From the NCBI RefSeq assembly GCF_013030265.1, contig NZ_WPZQ01000001.1:486309-550308 (forward strand): a DNA stretch of 64,000 nt, given 5' to 3'. Position 1 is the first letter of the stretch. Each line of letters opens with the position of its first letter. Below, in pieces: positions 55,024-63,175 of this stretch. The DNA comes from Ruegeria arenilitoris (GTDB lineage Bacteria > Pseudomonadota > Alphaproteobacteria > Rhodobacterales > Rhodobacteraceae). The position numbers and the translations under genes were made by a program. The notes beneath the pieces are model-generated. The model made no database searches and had not been told where the DNA came from. It saw nothing but the letters and a program-made list of their open reading frames with translations.

Positions 55024-56268
55024 TTAGTGCGCCACCCCGGCTGCAACGCTTTCGTCGATAAAGCGACCTTCTTTGAAACGCTCCAGCGAGAAGGCTTCGG
55101 TCAGCGGCGAGTGGCCCGTAGCCATTAGCTGCGCCATGCCCCAACCAGAGCCGGGGATCGACTTGAAGCCACCGGTACCCCAACCACAGTTGATGAAGCA
55201 GCCACCCAAAGGCGTTTTCGACAGGATCGGAGACCGGTCACCGGTCATATCCACGATGCCACCCCACTGGCGCAGCATTTTCAGACGCGAGATCATCGGG
55301 AAAGTTTCTACCAGCGCTCGGACCGTTTCCTCGATGTGATGGAAAGACCCGCGCTGGGTGTAGTTGTTGAATCCGTCGGTACCGCCGCCGATCACCATCT
55401 CACCCTTGTCGGACTGAGACATGTAACCGTGCACGGTGTTGGCCATTACGACCACATCCATGCAGGGTTTGATCGGCTCAGAAACCAAAGCCTGCAGCGC
55501 GAGAGACTCTACCGGCAGACGGAAGCCTGCCATCTCGGCCAACTGACCGGAATGGCCCGCAACCACGATGCCCAGCTTGTCACATTCGATCGCACCTTTG
55601 GTGGTTTCCACACCTGTTACGCGGCCATTTTCCTGACGGACGCCGGTAACCTCGCATTTCTGGATGATATCCATACCCATGTTCGAGCAGGCACGAGCAT
55701 AACCCCAGGCCACAGCATCGTGACGCGCGGTGCCACCACGTTCCTGCCACAGCGCCCCAAGAACGGGATAACGCGGGCCGTGGATATTGATGATTGGCAC
55801 CAGTTCCTTCACGCGCTCGGGGCCGATCCATTCGGTCTTTACGCCCTGCAGCGCGTTGGCATGGGCCGTACGCTGATATCCGCGGATTTCGTGCTGGGTC
55901 TGGGCCAGCATCATAACGCCGCGCGGGCTGAACATGACGTTGTAGTTCAGGTCCTGGCTCAGGTCTTCATAGAGGCCACGCGCCTTTTCGTAGATCGCGG
56001 CGGAAGGGTCCTGAAGATAGTTCGAGCGGATAATGGTCGTGTTCCGGCCGGTGTTGCCACCACCCAGCCATCCTTTTTCGATTACCGCAACATTCTGGAT
56101 GCCATAGTTCTTGCCCAGGTAATACGCGGTCGCCAGACCGTGACCACCAGCGCCTACGATGATGACGTCATAGCGCTTTTTAGGCTCGGGCGAACGCCAG
56201 GCGCGTTCCCACCCGGTGTGATAACGCAGCGCCTCACGCGCTACAGCAAAGGCTGAATAGTGTCTCAT
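55024..56268 (-). CDS. soxB: Sarcosine oxidase beta subunit
   Basis: 414 aa from ATG 56268 (the usual MRHYSAFAVAREAL start); a 39-codon in-frame extension upstream overlaps the divergent promoter region and is not supported. The FAD site DVIIVGAGGHGLATAYYLGKNYG and the later GWLGGGNTGRNTTIIRSNY are clear; the protein also carries covalent FMN on a histidine in this family. First gene of the soxBDAG operon. Two inverted repeats lie in the 176-base gap to the divergent ccmI. Confidence 0.97.
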   Translation of the reverse strand: MRHYSAFAVAREALRYHTGWERAWRSPEPKKRYDVIIVGAGGHGLATAYYLGKNYGIQNVAVIEKGWLGGGNTGRNTTIIRSNYLQDPSAAIYEKARGLYEDLSQDLNYNVMFSPRGVMMLAQTQHEIRGYQRTAHANALQGVKTEWIGPERVKELVPIINIHGPRYPVLGALWQERGGTARHDAVAWGYARACSNMGMDIIQKCEVTGVRQENGRVTGVETTKGAIECDKLGIVVAGHSGQLAEMAGFRLPVESLALQALVSEPIKPCMDVVVMANTVHGYMSQSDKGEMVIGGGTDGFNNYTQRGSFHHIEETVRALVETFPMISRLKMLRQWGGIVDMTGDRSPILSKTPLGGCFINCGWGTGGFKSIPGSGWGMAQLMATGHSPLTEAFSLERFKEGRFIDESVAAGVAH

Positions 56269-56309
56269 GTGCGAATCCGTCAGGTCTCGTGATTGGGCGC
56301 AGATATGCA

Positions 56310-56339
56310 TTGTGAGGGCAGAATACCCCTGCCGCACAA
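56310..56339. promoter_or_regulatory. Imperfect inverted repeat upstream of soxB/ccmI
   Basis: TTGTGAGGGCAG and CTGCCGCACAA pair with one bulged base across a 7-base loop. It lies 42 bases from soxB and 105 from ccmI, and may be a hairpin in the soxB leader or a regulator site. Confidence 0.35.
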
Positions 56340-56342
56340 CGC

Positions 56343-56362
56343 CGCAATATAGTGCTATTGCG
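56343..56362. promoter_or_regulatory. 20-bp palindrome in the soxB–ccmI gap
   Basis: CGCAATATAGTGCTATTGCG: two perfect 7-bp arms (CGCAATA/TATTGCG) separated by 6 bases, 75 bases from soxB and 83 from ccmI. The arrangement fits an operator for a dimeric regulator of sarcosine oxidase. The regulator is not in the window. Confidence 0.45.
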
Positions 56363-56444
56363 ACATGTGCACCATTCGCGGCCATTTGTCCCTTTTTTTG
56401 AGGTGCTCACAGGTCTAAGTCAGGGCAACGAATTCGGAGATAAT

Positions 56445-57668
56445 ATGCCATTCACGGTCCTGACTATTCTGGCCGCGCTGCTGATCGCAGCATTTTTGGG
56501 TTACACGATGCTTCGGGGACGTCGCAGCGATGAGCCGACTGCGGCCTATGACCTGCGCGTTTATCGCGAACAACTGGCAGGCGTGGACCGCGATCTGGCG
56601 CGCGGCGTAATCGGGCAGGCAGATGCAGAACGTGTCCGGACCGAGATTTCGCGCCGCATTCTGGCCGCTGATGCACAGATGCGGGGTGAGAAGGCTCAGG
56701 CTGGCCCATCCAGCGTGACGTCCGCAGTTGCTGTGATCGCAGTTGCACTTGTTCTGATTGGTGGCGCTTGGTTTATGTATCATCGTATCGGCGCAGCAGG
56801 TTTTCCCGATATGCCGCTCTCGGAACGGTTGGAATTGGCCGAGGAACTGCGCGTGAACCGCCCAAGCCAGGCCGCTGCCGAAGAGCAGACGACGCCGGTT
56901 CAGCCCCCCAAGCTGGAGGAGAGCTATGCGCAACTCTTGCAAAAACTGCGCGACACGGTTGCCCAGCGCCCCGATGACCTGCAGGGGCATATCCTGCTGG
57001 CACAGCACGAGACCAACGCAGGCAACTTCAAGGCTGGATACGAAGCCCAACGTCGGGTGGTAGAATTGTCCGGCCCCGAGGCGTCAGCTGAGGCCTATTC
57101 AAACCTGGCAGAAATGATGATTCTTGCAGCAGGCGGATATGTTTCGCCCGAGGCCGAGGAAGCCTTGCGTCAGGCGCTTGAGCGTAGCCCCGACCTTGGC
57201 CCTGCCCGATACTACTGGGGACAGATGCTGGCCCAGACAGGACGCCCCGATATTGCTTATCGCGTCTGGTTGGATACCTTGCGATCTGCCCCCGCCGGGG
57301 CGCCTTGGGCCGATGCGATCCGGTCGCAAATGGGCGATCTCGCCTTCCGCGCTGGCGTCTTCAATCCACCTCAACTACCTGTCGCTTCACCTGGCCCAAC
57401 CCAGGAAGACATGGAGGCCGCGTCAGAACTGACAGCCGAAGAACGTCAGGACATGATCAGAGGTATGGTCAATCAGCTGTCCGATCAGCTTGCGACCGAA
57501 GGTGGGGCGCCTGAAGAATGGGCGCGTCTGATTGCTGCACTTGGTGTGCTCGGTGATAAAGAACGCGCAATCGGAATTCGGGATGAAGCGCTAAGCGTTT
57601 TCGCAGGAAACGACAACGCGCTGCAGATGATAGCTGCCGCTGCACAACAGGCCGGGATTGCCCAATGA
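56445..57668 (+). CDS. ccmI: Cytochrome c biogenesis protein CcmI
   Basis: 407 aa from ATG 56445. Two N-terminal membrane helices flank a cytoplasmic loop with coiled-coil character (DLRVYREQLAGVDRDLARGVIGQADAERVRTEISRRIL), then a periplasmic domain of tetratricopeptide repeats (ILLAQHETNAGNFKAGYEAQ and EALRQALERSPDLGPARYYWG). CcmI binds apocytochromes c and hands them to the CcmF/CcmH ligation complex. It is 40 kb from the ccmABCDG run. It overlaps the ruvX start by 4 bases. Confidence 0.93.
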   Translation: MPFTVLTILAALLIAAFLGYTMLRGRRSDEPTAAYDLRVYREQLAGVDRDLARGVIGQADAERVRTEISRRILAADAQMRGEKAQAGPSSVTSAVAVIAVALVLIGGAWFMYHRIGAAGFPDMPLSERLELAEELRVNRPSQAAAEEQTTPVQPPKLEESYAQLLQKLRDTVAQRPDDLQGHILLAQHETNAGNFKAGYEAQRRVVELSGPEASAEAYSNLAEMMILAAGGYVSPEAEEALRQALERSPDLGPARYYWGQMLAQTGRPDIAYRVWLDTLRSAPAGAPWADAIRSQMGDLAFRAGVFNPPQLPVASPGPTQEDMEAASELTAEERQDMIRGMVNQLSDQLATEGGAPEEWARLIAALGVLGDKERAIGIRDEALSVFAGNDNALQMIAAAAQQAGIAQ

Positions 57669-58129
57669 TTCACGATGCATTCGAAGATTTTGCTGCCGAC
57701 CTGCAGCCGATGACGGCGCTGATGGGCCTGGATCTCGGTGAAAAGACCATTGGCGTTGCCGTCTCAGACCGTATGCGTGGTGTCGCCAGTCCACTGGAAA
57801 CAGTTCGGCGTAAGAAATTTACGCTGGATTCTGCCCGCCTTATGGAAATCGTCACTGATCGCGAGATTGGAGGGATCCTGCTTGGCTTGCCCAAAAACAT
57901 GGATGGAACCGAGGGCCCCCGCTGTCAGTCCACACGTGCTTTTGCGCGAAATCTGTCTCGTCTGACCGAATTGCCCATCGGTTTCTGGGATGAACGGCTC
58001 AGCACGGTTGCGGCAGAAAAGGCACTGCTTGAGGCGGATACGACACGAAAACGTCGCGGACAGGTTATCGATCATGTCGCGGCAGGTTATATCCTGCAGG
58101 GAGCCTTGGACAGGCTGCGCTTTCTGTAA
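57665..58129 (+). CDS. ruvX: Holliday junction resolvase-like RuvX (YqgF)
   Basis: 154 aa. The RNase H-like fold of YqgF shows GLDLGEKTIGVAVSD, then GGILLGLPKNMDGTEGPRC, FWDERLSTVAAEKAL and a final DHVAAGYILQGAL, with the conserved acidic residues in place. It is linked to pre-16S rRNA 5' maturation and to Holliday junction cleavage. It overlaps ccmI by ATGA, so they are co-translated. Confidence 0.95.
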   Translation: MIHDAFEDFAADLQPMTALMGLDLGEKTIGVAVSDRMRGVASPLETVRRKKFTLDSARLMEIVTDREIGGILLGLPKNMDGTEGPRCQSTRAFARNLSRLTELPIGFWDERLSTVAAEKALLEADTTRKRRGQVIDHVAAGYILQGALDRLRFL

Positions 58130-58146
58130 CGGGTCGGAGACCTCTG

Positions 58147-58380
58147 ATGACTAATATGGTTTGGAAAAGGAACGAGGTTGAAAGCCCTTGTGTCCAGATC
58201 TGTGTCGTTCATCCGACCGAACGCATCTGCACCGGCTGCTATCGCACCATTGATGAAATCACACGATGGTCGAAAATGGACAGCAACGAACGCGCCGAAA
58301 TCATGCAGGATCTGCCCGAACGCAAGCCCAGACTGGCAAAACGTCGCGGTGGCCGTGCAGCGCGATTGGAGCGCAGTTAA
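58147..58380 (+). CDS. DUF1289 family protein
   Basis: 77 aa. The DUF1289 pattern SPCVQICVVHPTERICTGCYRTIDEITRW holds four cysteines (C-x3-C ... C-x2-C) likely to bind a metal, then an R/K-rich tail. The function is not known. An GGAGA site lies 6 bases before the ATG, 17 bases after ruvX, so it ends the ccmI-ruvX operon. Confidence 0.9.
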   Translation: MTNMVWKRNEVESPCVQICVVHPTERICTGCYRTIDEITRWSKMDSNERAEIMQDLPERKPRLAKRRGGRAARLERS

Positions 58381-58418
58381 ACCGCCCCCCCGAATTGCAC
58401 GAAACGTCGGCACCTTAG

Positions 58419-58604
58419 TTATTCCCTCTCTGGGTTGCCTGCTGCTGGGTTTTCCAACTCGGCTTGGAAGATCTTTGAAATCTCCGAGCGATTGGTCGCT
58501 GGCTTCTCAGTGGCCCGCTGCAGTGTTTTTTGCACTCCGAGTGGAACAGGGGTGCTCACGTCTTTGATCAGAAATTTGTACTTCAATCTTTCGAGCAATC
58601 GCAT
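58419..58604 (-). CDS. Possible 61-aa protein, weak evidence
   Basis: The frame starts MRLLERLKYKFLIKDVSTPV and ends with a Glu/Asn-rich part. A weak GGAA precedes it by about 8 bases. There is no signal peptide, membrane segment or domain. It could be a real small gene, a decayed gene or chance. Confidence 0.2.
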   Translation of the reverse strand: MRLLERLKYKFLIKDVSTPVPLGVQKTLQRATEKPATNRSEISKIFQAELENPAAGNPERE

Positions 58605-58960
58605 CTGGGTGTTCCAATACCTGTGATACCTGTGCCGCTGCGGATCCGATCCGAACTCCGAGGGGGAGAGCTCGAGGACTTCAAGTGAGTGAGTGGAGAC
58701 CCGCAGCGACGCGGTGCCAATACAAAAAATGGATGCAGGGATTAGGGGGAAATCCGGGTAATCTACATCATTTTTTTACCGAATGATAAAAAACCATTCG
58801 AAACTCAACATTTATTCGCAACTACATTGGCACCCGACCGCGTTTACGACGCAACGTCACCGAGCGTTTAATATCTCAAAGGCGTAGTTTCAGCTGTTCG
58901 CACGAGGTCTGACACCAAACCGTTTGAGCATACCCATGCCTGCGCAGCACAACAATATGT

Positions 58961-58985
58961 GGCGGAGGAATCCGATTCCTCCGCC
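58961..58985. terminator. Perfect 11-bp hairpin beyond the STAS gene
   Basis: GGCGGAGGAAT-CCG-ATTCCTCCGCC lies 7 bases beyond the end of the minus-strand gene at 58993. No strong T-tract follows, so termination is inferred from the stem and position. Confidence 0.65.
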
Positions 58986-58992
58986 AGCACAC

Positions 58993-59721
58993 CTATCCTG
59001 CAGCCAACCAGGATTTGGCATTCTCATATTCATCTGAGGGGAAATACTGTGTCCGCGTGCCCAATACGTGGCTTGCCAAACGCTGCGCCATGTGTTGCCA
59101 CGCTTTGTCTCCGACAATAGCCGCCCGGTCGAGTAGCCCGATGTGTCCGCGCGCCAACCGGAAGTGCGCCGCCATCGCTGTCAGACCCTGCCAGCCGTCA
59201 AACTCACGCAAATCAATCAACAGCCTAAACCCGTCGCGATCGCGCAGTTTGTCATCCAGATCACGTTCGGCCTGCTTGTACTCTTCCGGGTCAAGCTTTC
59301 CCATAAGGCTGACCTGAACACAGGGGCCACCCAGATCAATGACATGGATCGCGCCAAGGGATTCACGAATCCAGCGCCGGGCGGTCTCGACTTCGGTCAT
59401 TTCAAACACATGCACGGGACATGGCAAAATCGGTGCCGCCAGTCGAATACTGGTTTGCACCCACCCCTGATCTGCCACCACCGCGATCCGGTCAAAGCCG
59501 CGCCAATGGCTGAGGCCCAGCTTAGTGTCCGACCAGGCGGCACCCAGATCGTATCCCTTGAACTCGGGTGACACGATCGCCAACAGACGAACCGAGTCGT
59601 GTTCGGCTAGCGCCGCCTCAATGGCCGGAACCAGTGTGGTGGCATAATCTGCGCTTGTCACTTCCCCCGACAGCTCAACTTCGATCAGCGCGCCATCGGA
59701 ATTCGTGTGGACCGTAATCAT
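58993..59721 (-). CDS. Tandem SpoIIAA/STAS-like protein
   Basis: 242 aa with two copies of a SpoIIAA-like domain (~120 residues each). Each has an EVELSG/QVSLMG strand, DSVRLLAIVSPEF or GFRLLIDLREFDGWQG, DRIAVVADQGW or DRAAIVGDKAW, and a C-terminal VHVFEMTEVETARRWIRE or TQYFPSDEYENAKSWL helix. Such proteins are often linked to membrane or redox stress, with no settled function. Fusion of two copies is notable. A GGAGGG site lies 9 bases before the ATG. It is 36 bases downstream of the PhyH-like gene. Confidence 0.85.
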   Translation of the reverse strand: MITVHTNSDGALIEVELSGEVTSADYATTLVPAIEAALAEHDSVRLLAIVSPEFKGYDLGAAWSDTKLGLSHWRGFDRIAVVADQGWVQTSIRLAAPILPCPVHVFEMTEVETARRWIRESLGAIHVIDLGGPCVQVSLMGKLDPEEYKQAERDLDDKLRDRDGFRLLIDLREFDGWQGLTAMAAHFRLARGHIGLLDRAAIVGDKAWQHMAQRLASHVLGTRTQYFPSDEYENAKSWLAAG

Positions 59722-59757
59722 TGAACAAACCCTCCAAATCCTAAGAATGACAGGACG

Positions 59758-60540
59758 TTACGGGGATTCGATCCATTCCGCCACACCACCAGTGAACTCG
59801 GGCCGAAAATAGGCAATCATCCGTCCATCCGGTCCTGCGCTTGCATTTTCTCCCCAAGGTGCGACGCCGTGCAGACAATGGCGGTGCAGCAGATAGGCCT
59901 CGCCCGGCTTGGCCGGAAGTTCGATCCTAGGGCAGGTATCAAAAACCTCACGTCGCGCCGACTGATAGATTTCAGTTACGTCTGTGCGCGCCAACAGCGC
60001 AGCGGGTACTCCGGCGACTGCACGTTTGAAAGCCGCCCCCATGATCTTATGACTGCCTTCCCACAAAGCCATGGGAGAGGCATCGGCACTGGCCTCACTT
60101 AACGGGATGCCTAATATCCAGGCGTGCGGCTCATCCACCTGACGTCGCCTGTTCGGCCCCATGGGTTTTAGCCCATCTACATGGGCTGCATCCCGATTGG
60201 CTCGATAGCGCGCAGCAGCTTCACCCTCTCCTCGTCTTGGTCGCGGATAACCCGGATAGATGATCGAGACCTGCCCTTTGTGCAGATCAAGTCGTCCATA
60301 ATGACTTTCCACAAACTCAATCGCACTCCCGGACAAAGCAGCAGAGCCCGCCACCCTGCCCCTAGCGTCATTATCCAATGCATCGACCCCGATGAACCAG
60401 GTACCCTCGCAATCATGCCACTCAGCATGTGCAGGATCAGACACCGATGTTTTTGCCGAAGGCAGAACCTGCTCCACCCATTTTGACAGTACTGGGTCAT
60501 GGGGGAACTTGATCCAACCCTTTTCGAGAAACTCGTTCAC
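59758..60540 (-). CDS. Phytanoyl-CoA dioxygenase (PhyH)-like protein
   Basis: 260 aa. An Fe(II)/2-oxoglutarate oxygenase-like barrel: the H-x-D pair is His120-Val-Asp122 (NRDAAHVDGLKP), the distal His is His224 (HCLHGVAPWG) and an Arg (Arg240, GRMIAYFRPEF) could bind 2-oxoglutarate. All expected iron ligands are present. The substrate is unknown. The start is a GTG overlapping the TauE gene stop (GTGA), so it follows from the upstream permease gene. Confidence 0.82.
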   Translation of the reverse strand: MNEFLEKGWIKFPHDPVLSKWVEQVLPSAKTSVSDPAHAEWHDCEGTWFIGVDALDNDARGRVAGSAALSGSAIEFVESHYGRLDLHKGQVSIIYPGYPRPRRGEGEAAARYRANRDAAHVDGLKPMGPNRRRQVDEPHAWILGIPLSEASADASPMALWEGSHKIMGAAFKRAVAGVPAALLARTDVTEIYQSARREVFDTCPRIELPAKPGEAYLLHRHCLHGVAPWGENASAGPDGRMIAYFRPEFTGGVAEWIESP

Positions 60541-61364
60541 CAGCCCAGCGCCTTTCGCAACATGTTCAAAGCCACCAGCGTCAGGAACACCGCAAAAACC
60601 CGCTTGAGCGGTTTGGGATCCATCGCATGTGCCAACTTAACGCCCCACGGGGCGGTTATCATTGTCATCGCTACCACGATGCCAAACGCGATCAGGTTCA
60701 CGGCTCCGATTGTCAACGGTGGACGATGTTCAGGAGCGATATCAAGAAACAGGAAACCCAGAACCGAAGGGACTGCGATAATCACGCCAAAACCAGCGGC
60801 CGTGGCGACCGCGCGGTGGATCGGGGTGTTATACAGACTCATCAGGGGCACACCGAAGCTACCTCCGCCGATCCCCATCAGAACAGAGAGAAAACCAACC
60901 GAAGGGGACAGCGCAGCGCGCCGAAGACCTTTGGGCATAGCATCACCCAATCGCCATTCTGAGCGACCAAGCCCCAGATAAGCCCCGATCACCATTCCCA
61001 ATATGCCAAACAAGGCCTGAAGCATTTCGGTATGCAGCGCTGATGCAACCAGAACCCCAAAAATCGCCCCGATCACAATTCCCGGACCCCAACTGCGCAG
61101 TATATCCCAGTCGACCGCACCCTTTTTGTTGTGGCCCATCACCGACCTGACCGACGTCACGATGATTGTCGCCAGCGAAGTCGCCAGACACATCTGCATC
61201 AACTGCGGCCCGCCATATCCCAGCGTCTGGAAGGCATAAAAAAAGGCTGGAACCAGAACAATACCACCGCCAACGCCAAGCAATCCGGCCAGAACACCGG
61301 CCAAAGCCCCGATTGCAAGCAAAAGGCCCAGCATCTGGGCCAGCAACATCGTCTCGGGCATCAT
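60537..61364 (-). CDS. TauE/SafE-family sulfite/organosulfur exporter-like permease
   Basis: 275 aa, about eight membrane helices with the two family repeats AGVLAGLLGVGGGIVLVPAFFYAFQTLG and SVLMGIGGGSFGVPLMSLYNTP. Substrate unknown. It is the second TauE/SafE permease in the window (the first is in the sec operon). It lies 25 bases after dusA and overlaps the PhyH-like gene. Confidence 0.87.
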   Translation of the reverse strand: MMPETMLLAQMLGLLLAIGALAGVLAGLLGVGGGIVLVPAFFYAFQTLGYGGPQLMQMCLATSLATIIVTSVRSVMGHNKKGAVDWDILRSWGPGIVIGAIFGVLVASALHTEMLQALFGILGMVIGAYLGLGRSEWRLGDAMPKGLRRAALSPSVGFLSVLMGIGGGSFGVPLMSLYNTPIHRAVATAAGFGVIIAVPSVLGFLFLDIAPEHRPPLTIGAVNLIAFGIVVAMTMITAPWGVKLAHAMDPKPLKRVFAVFLTLVALNMLRKALGW

Positions 61365-61389
61365 CCCCCCATACCGGCTCAGGGCCGTA

Positions 61390-62412
61390 TCAAACTGCTC
61401 TTTGCACCTGTTCCTGCGGCATCACGCGATCAAGCGCCTGCAACAAAACCTCTGGTCCTGCATGATCCCGAACCGCACCCTCAGACAACATTCTGCGCCA
61501 TGCACGTGCGCCGGGACGGCCCGCAAACAGGCCCAACATATGCCGGGTGATCTGGTGCAACCGTCCACCGTCGGCAAGGTGTTGTTCGATATAGGGCACC
61601 ATTTTTCCGACAACTTCAATCGGATCAGCAGCCTGCCCGGTCTGGAAAATCAACGGATCAGCCTCAGAAAGGATATCGGTCGGTTGATGATAAGCCGCAC
61701 GGCCAATCATGACACCGTCGAGTCCCGCTTCCAAATGTTCGCGCGCCTGTTGTAATGAGGTGATGCCTCCATTGATCGAAACATGAAGATCAGGAAACGC
61801 AGACTTCATCCGGTGTACCAGACCGTAGTCGAGTGGTGGAATGTCTCGGTTTTCTTTTGGGCTTAGTCCCTGTAGCCAAGCTTTGCGCGCATGAATCGTC
61901 ACCCTTTGGCACCCAGCCGCCTGAATTCGTTCGAGGAATTCTGGCAAGACCTCTTCCGGCTCCTGCTCATCCACCCCGATCCGGCATTTGACGGTGACTT
62001 CGACATCGACTGCTTGGCGCATAGCCTCGACACACTCGGCCACTCGCCCCGGATCTTTCATGAGCACGGCACCAAAAGTCCCGGATTGCACCCGGTCCGA
62101 AGGACAACCACAGTTCAGGTTTATCTCATCATACCCCGCATCAGCCCCCATCCTGGCCGCCTGCGCCAGTTCCTGCGGGTCCGAGCCCCCCAGTTGCAGC
62201 GCAACCGGATGCTCCTGAGGATGATACTCCAGCAAATGCAGCGCCCCACCCCGGACCAACGCCGGAGCGGTGACCATCTCGGTATAAAGCAACGTTTCCG
62301 AACTAAGCAGCCTATGCAGATAGCGACAATGTCTATCCGTCCAGTCCATCATGGGTGCGACGCTCAATCGCGCACTCCGCCAAAGATTTGTTTTTACGTC
62401 AGGATTTGTCAT
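61390..62412 (-). CDS. dusA: tRNA-dihydrouridine synthase A
   Basis: 340 aa from ATG 62412. It reduces uridines in the D loop of tRNA using FMN and NADPH. Typical features are SVAPMMDWTDRHCRYLHRLL, VALQLGGSDP, NLNCGCPSDRVQSG with catalytic Cys, and GLDGVMIGRAAYHQP. An in-frame 44-codon extension upstream lacks support. First gene of a minus-strand run with the TauE permease and the PhyH gene. Confidence 0.95.
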   Translation of the reverse strand: MTNPDVKTNLWRSARLSVAPMMDWTDRHCRYLHRLLSSETLLYTEMVTAPALVRGGALHLLEYHPQEHPVALQLGGSDPQELAQAARMGADAGYDEINLNCGCPSDRVQSGTFGAVLMKDPGRVAECVEAMRQAVDVEVTVKCRIGVDEQEPEEVLPEFLERIQAAGCQRVTIHARKAWLQGLSPKENRDIPPLDYGLVHRMKSAFPDLHVSINGGITSLQQAREHLEAGLDGVMIGRAAYHQPTDILSEADPLIFQTGQAADPIEVVGKMVPYIEQHLADGGRLHQITRHMLGLFAGRPGARAWRRMLSEGAVRDHAGPEVLLQALDRVMPQEQVQRAV

Positions 62413-62847
62413 CTTCAACTCTGGCGCGCTATCCGCAGGATGGTGTGGTTTTTCACTTTGCTGTCGTCCCGAAGTACTCGTTGCACTGCAGGAAGCAAGT
62501 CGCTGATTACCAGCGAAACAACAGTACGATTGTCTGTCTCGCATATATGCCCATCAAAAGGGAAGTGGAACGGGACTGTGCCGTGTGATCAATCAATAAC
62601 AGCTCTGTTTGGTTTCAGTCGCCTCCAAACCAATTGCGATGGTCCGAAGCCCTTCAAGGTCTGGGATTTGAGCCGACAACTAATCCATGGTCACACTTCT
62701 GGATCAGTTGGTGCGGTCGAGAAGCCTCTAGTACAATCGAACTAGCGTCCATTAATCCTTATTTGTAAGGGCACAACGCCCTAGGGCAGCCTTCAGGTTT
62801 CCCCAAATGTGTGCTGTTTTAAGGGCTATTGTGTGTTGCGCTACCTG
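62413..62847. other. ~435-base region upstream of dusA, no supported gene
   Basis: Holds the likely dusA promoter. Composition is mixed and short frames show no ribosome site or domain. It ends in remnants of an IS-type element. Confidence 0.5.
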
Positions 62848-62931
62848 TCAAGCGGCCTTGGCTTTGTCGCCCAGATATTCCATCAGAACAAGATAGGCTA
62901 CTTTGTTATGTCCGCGCTTGCGCTTTGGCAT
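62848..62931 (-). pseudogene. 27-codon coding-like remnant joined to the IS fragment
   Basis: A basic C-terminal-like stretch, MPKRKRGHNKVAYLVLMEY then LGDKAKAA and a stop, in a different frame from the adjacent transposase fragment. It looks like the tail of a lost gene or a shifted part of the same element. Origin not identified. Confidence 0.3.
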
Positions 62932-63125
62932 GTATGGGTCTTGAGCGAGCAATGGGCGGCAGGTGCATCAAGCCAGCTTAAGCCATTGCAATTGATGAAG
63001 ATCATCCCACTCAGAAAGCGCCGGCCATCGACACGAGGCTTTCCGTGAGACTTCAGAAAGAAAGGCTCAAGTCGCGACATCTGTGCGTCGGTCAACCAGA
63101 ACAGATCAGACATGTTCACCACCAT
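62898..63125 (-). pseudogene. IS5-family transposase fragment (N-terminal, decayed)
   Basis: 75 codons starting MSDLFWLTDAQMSRLEPFF (the Met at codon 5). The sequence matches the N-terminus of IS5-type transposases (SDLFWLTDAQ, KSHGKPRVDGRRFLSGMIF, LSWLDAPAAH). After LKT the expected LYNRWKRW continuation is lost by a frameshift or deletion. The DDE catalytic region is absent, so it cannot work. I could not find matching terminal repeats. Confidence 0.8.
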
Positions 63126-63175
63126 TCTTGCAGCGGTGAATCATGCCAATGAACGTTTTTCAATGGGTCCTGAGC

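Larger units (their letters stand above)
58381..58992. other. ~610-base region with little coding evidence
   Basis: Starts G+C-rich and becomes AT-rich at 58.74–58.86 kb, where a CGAATG/CATTCG inverted repeat (58780–58800) straddles an A-run. The only frame with coding-like composition is a 61-codon minus-strand one at 58419–58604. The end near 58.96 kb is a perfect hairpin. Confidence 0.5.

Noticed and set aside
55336..56256. A 306-codon frame on the plus strand opposite soxB
   Set aside because: Opposite a well-defined gene with intact FAD motifs; no start signal and no family resemblance.
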